The notes beneath the pieces were generated by a model, which saw only the letters and a list, made by a program, of their open reading frames with translations, was not told where the DNA came from and ran no database searches. From positions 1 through 6,723 of the forward strand of contig DBAV01000082.1 of the NCBI GenBank assembly GCA_002291875.1: a DNA stretch of 6,723 bases, given 5' to 3'. Of the stretch, positions 5,905 through 6,723 are shown piece after piece. Made by a program: the position numbers and the translations under genes. The DNA comes from Hyphomonadaceae bacterium UBA1001 (GTDB lineage: Bacteria; Pseudomonadota; Alphaproteobacteria; Caulobacterales; Aquidulcibacteraceae). Every line of letters begins with the position of its first letter. Position 1 is the first letter of the stretch.

Positions 5905-6567
5905 CTAGAGATAGGGGTCGCCGGGTGAGCGGGTACGGATCGCGCGGGCAGGCGCCCCGACAGCGAGTTTCAGGTCGTCGACATCGCGCGTGACCAGCGC
6001 ACCAGCACCGACCACGCAATCCGCGCCCACGACGACACCCTGAGTCACCACCGACCCCATGCCCAGAAAGGTGCGGTCGCCGATCCGCACTGAACCGCCA
6101 AGTGCCGCCGCGGGTGCAAGCGTGACGCCATTGCCCAGGACGTTGTCGTGCTCGACGACGGCATTGGACCAGAGGGTCGCGTGCAGGCCAATGACGGCAT
6201 CCGCATTCACGACTGCACCGGCCAGCACCACGCTGCCGCCACCAAGACGCGCCGAGCCGGCAATGCTGGCGCGCGGATGCACCACCGAAGCGAACTGAAA
6301 GTCGGGCGCGCCTTCGAGGATCGTGGCAGCGACCCGCATGCGCACAAAATTGTCTCCGATGGCCGCAACGCCTGCACGCGGGAACTGCGCACCCGAGAAA
6401 TACGCGGTTTCGGCAATTACGGGTCGACCGAGTAGGGTTGCCCCAGGCGCTGGCGCGCGATCGATGAAGGCGACCACATCGAACGCACCAGACACCTGCG
6501 CCGCATCACCAACGCACTTGGCATAGCCGCCGGCGCCAAAGATCACGATGGGGCGGGGAGTGACCAT
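5905..6567 (-). CDS. NeuD/PglD-type sugar acyltransferase (left-handed beta-helix)
   Basis: A 220-residue protein of usual length for the NeuD/PglD/WeeI family, which moves an acyl (mostly acetyl) group from acyl-CoA to a sugar or nucleotide-linked amino sugar for surface glycans. The N-terminal Rossmann-like half starts with IVIFGAGGYA (7-16), which binds the sugar-nucleotide in relatives. The C-terminal half (about 95-205) is made of hexapeptide repeats (IAGSARLG, VVLAGAVV, VRIGDRTFLG, VVVGADCVVG) forming a left-handed beta-helix. His140 in VVEHDNVLG matches the catalytic base of the family, and the domain closes with GAPAR (204-208). ATG 6567 has GAGG (plus 6576-6579) 8 nt upstream, overlapping the TGA of the upstream gene. 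Only 10 nt separate the two genes, so they are probably one operon. The exact sugar and acyl group cannot be read from the sequence. Confidence 0.9.
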   Translation of the reverse strand: MVTPRPIVIFGAGGYAKCVGDAAQVSGAFDVVAFIDRAPAPGATLLGRPVIAETAYFSGAQFPRAGVAAIGDNFVRMRVAATILEGAPDFQFASVVHPRASIAGSARLGGGSVVLAGAVVNADAVIGLHATLWSNAVVEHDNVLGNGVTLAPAAALGGSVRIGDRTFLGMGSVVTQGVVVGADCVVGAGALVTRDVDDLKLAVGAPARAIRTRSPGDPYL

Positions 6568-6577
6568 GCAGAGCGCC

Positions 6578-6723
6578 TCAGACGTTGGTGAAGACGCCGT
6601 TGCGCAGCATCTTGTAGCCCTTGACCAGCTCGGCGATGCCGGCGTCGATCGACACGTCGGGGCGGAAGCCCGCCGCCTCGATGCGGGCGTTCGAGACGAC
6701 ATAGTCGCGCTTGTCGGGGTCCT
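6578..6723 (-). CDS. NAD-dependent sugar epimerase/dehydratase, C-terminal end only
   Basis: About 47 codons are visible before the TGA at 6578-6580; the N-terminal bulk lies past the right edge. The visible end contains RDYVVSNARIEAAGFRPDVS, then a DAGIAELVKGYKML-like helix and a short tail ending FTNV. This is the ending I associate with extended short-chain dehydrogenases acting on nucleotide sugars: the KIEATGF-type motif followed by a helix that starts (D/E)xGI. The Rossmann fold and YxxxK active site cannot be seen, so the substrate is unknown. The close link to the acyltransferase downstream supports a role in modified-sugar synthesis for LPS, capsule or O-antigen. Confidence 0.75.
   Translation of the reverse strand, partial: DPDKRDYVVSNARIEAAGFRPDVSIDAGIAELVKGYKMLRNGVFTNV

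Noticed and set aside
6568..6702. N-terminal extension of the acyltransferase
   Set aside because: That stretch codes in another frame for the end of the epimerase; ATG 6567 begins the expected IVIFGAGG fold.
1..6723. CRISPR arrays, tRNA/rRNA genes, insertion sequences or phage attachment sites
   Set aside because: I saw no regularly spaced repeats, cloverleaf or rRNA sequence, transposase motifs or terminal inverted repeats with target duplications.

Overview
The window is GC-rich, densely coded bacterial DNA. The SecA sequence (start MLGLAKKLFGSVNERK, alphaproteobacterial GDPGKSKF motif, SEC-C zinc tail), the parvulin-like lipoprotein gene divergent from it, and the TTGAC(A/G)-type -35 boxes point to an alphaproteobacterium. 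Caulobacterales, perhaps Brevundimonas, is my best guess. It rests on recalled sequence style, not on a search.

Layout. (1) 1-971, minus strand: a peptidyl-prolyl isomerase-like lipoprotein running off the left edge. (2) 972-1311: a divergent, gene-free spacer with the control region and long leader of secA. (3) 1312-4026, plus strand: complete secA, the preprotein translocase ATPase. (4) 4054-4455, minus strand: a CueR/HmrR-type Cu(I)-responsive MerR regulator that converges on secA. (5) 4456-4581: a divergent control region with a perfect 17-bp palindrome placed just after a TTGACC -35 box, the layout of a copper-type MerR operator. (6) 4582-4998 and 4995-5774, plus strand: a two-gene operon with ATGA overlap, encoding a His/Met-rich DUF305 lipoprotein and a monothiol glutaredoxin fused to a MauE/DoxX-like membrane domain. 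(7) 5775-5904: a convergent spacer with two perfect 9-bp-stem hairpins, a G-quadruplex-type G-run and a third hairpin, resembling a dispersed extragenic palindromic element. (8) 5905-6567 and 6578-6723, minus strand: a NeuD/PglD-type sugar O/N-acyltransferase and the C-terminal end of an NAD-dependent sugar epimerase/dehydratase. These look like the end of a surface-polysaccharide operon.

How the genes fit together. secA and the lipoprotein serve protein export and periplasmic folding. The regulator, palindrome, DUF305 and glutaredoxin-MauE genes form a compact unit that reads as a copper-responsive envelope module. It has a periplasmic metal-binding lipoprotein and a membrane thiol-redox protein in place of the usual CopA ATPase. 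This module is the most interesting part of the window. Its copper role is inferred from the regulator's ligand residues and the operator, and has not been shown. The right-hand genes belong to a separate glycan locus.
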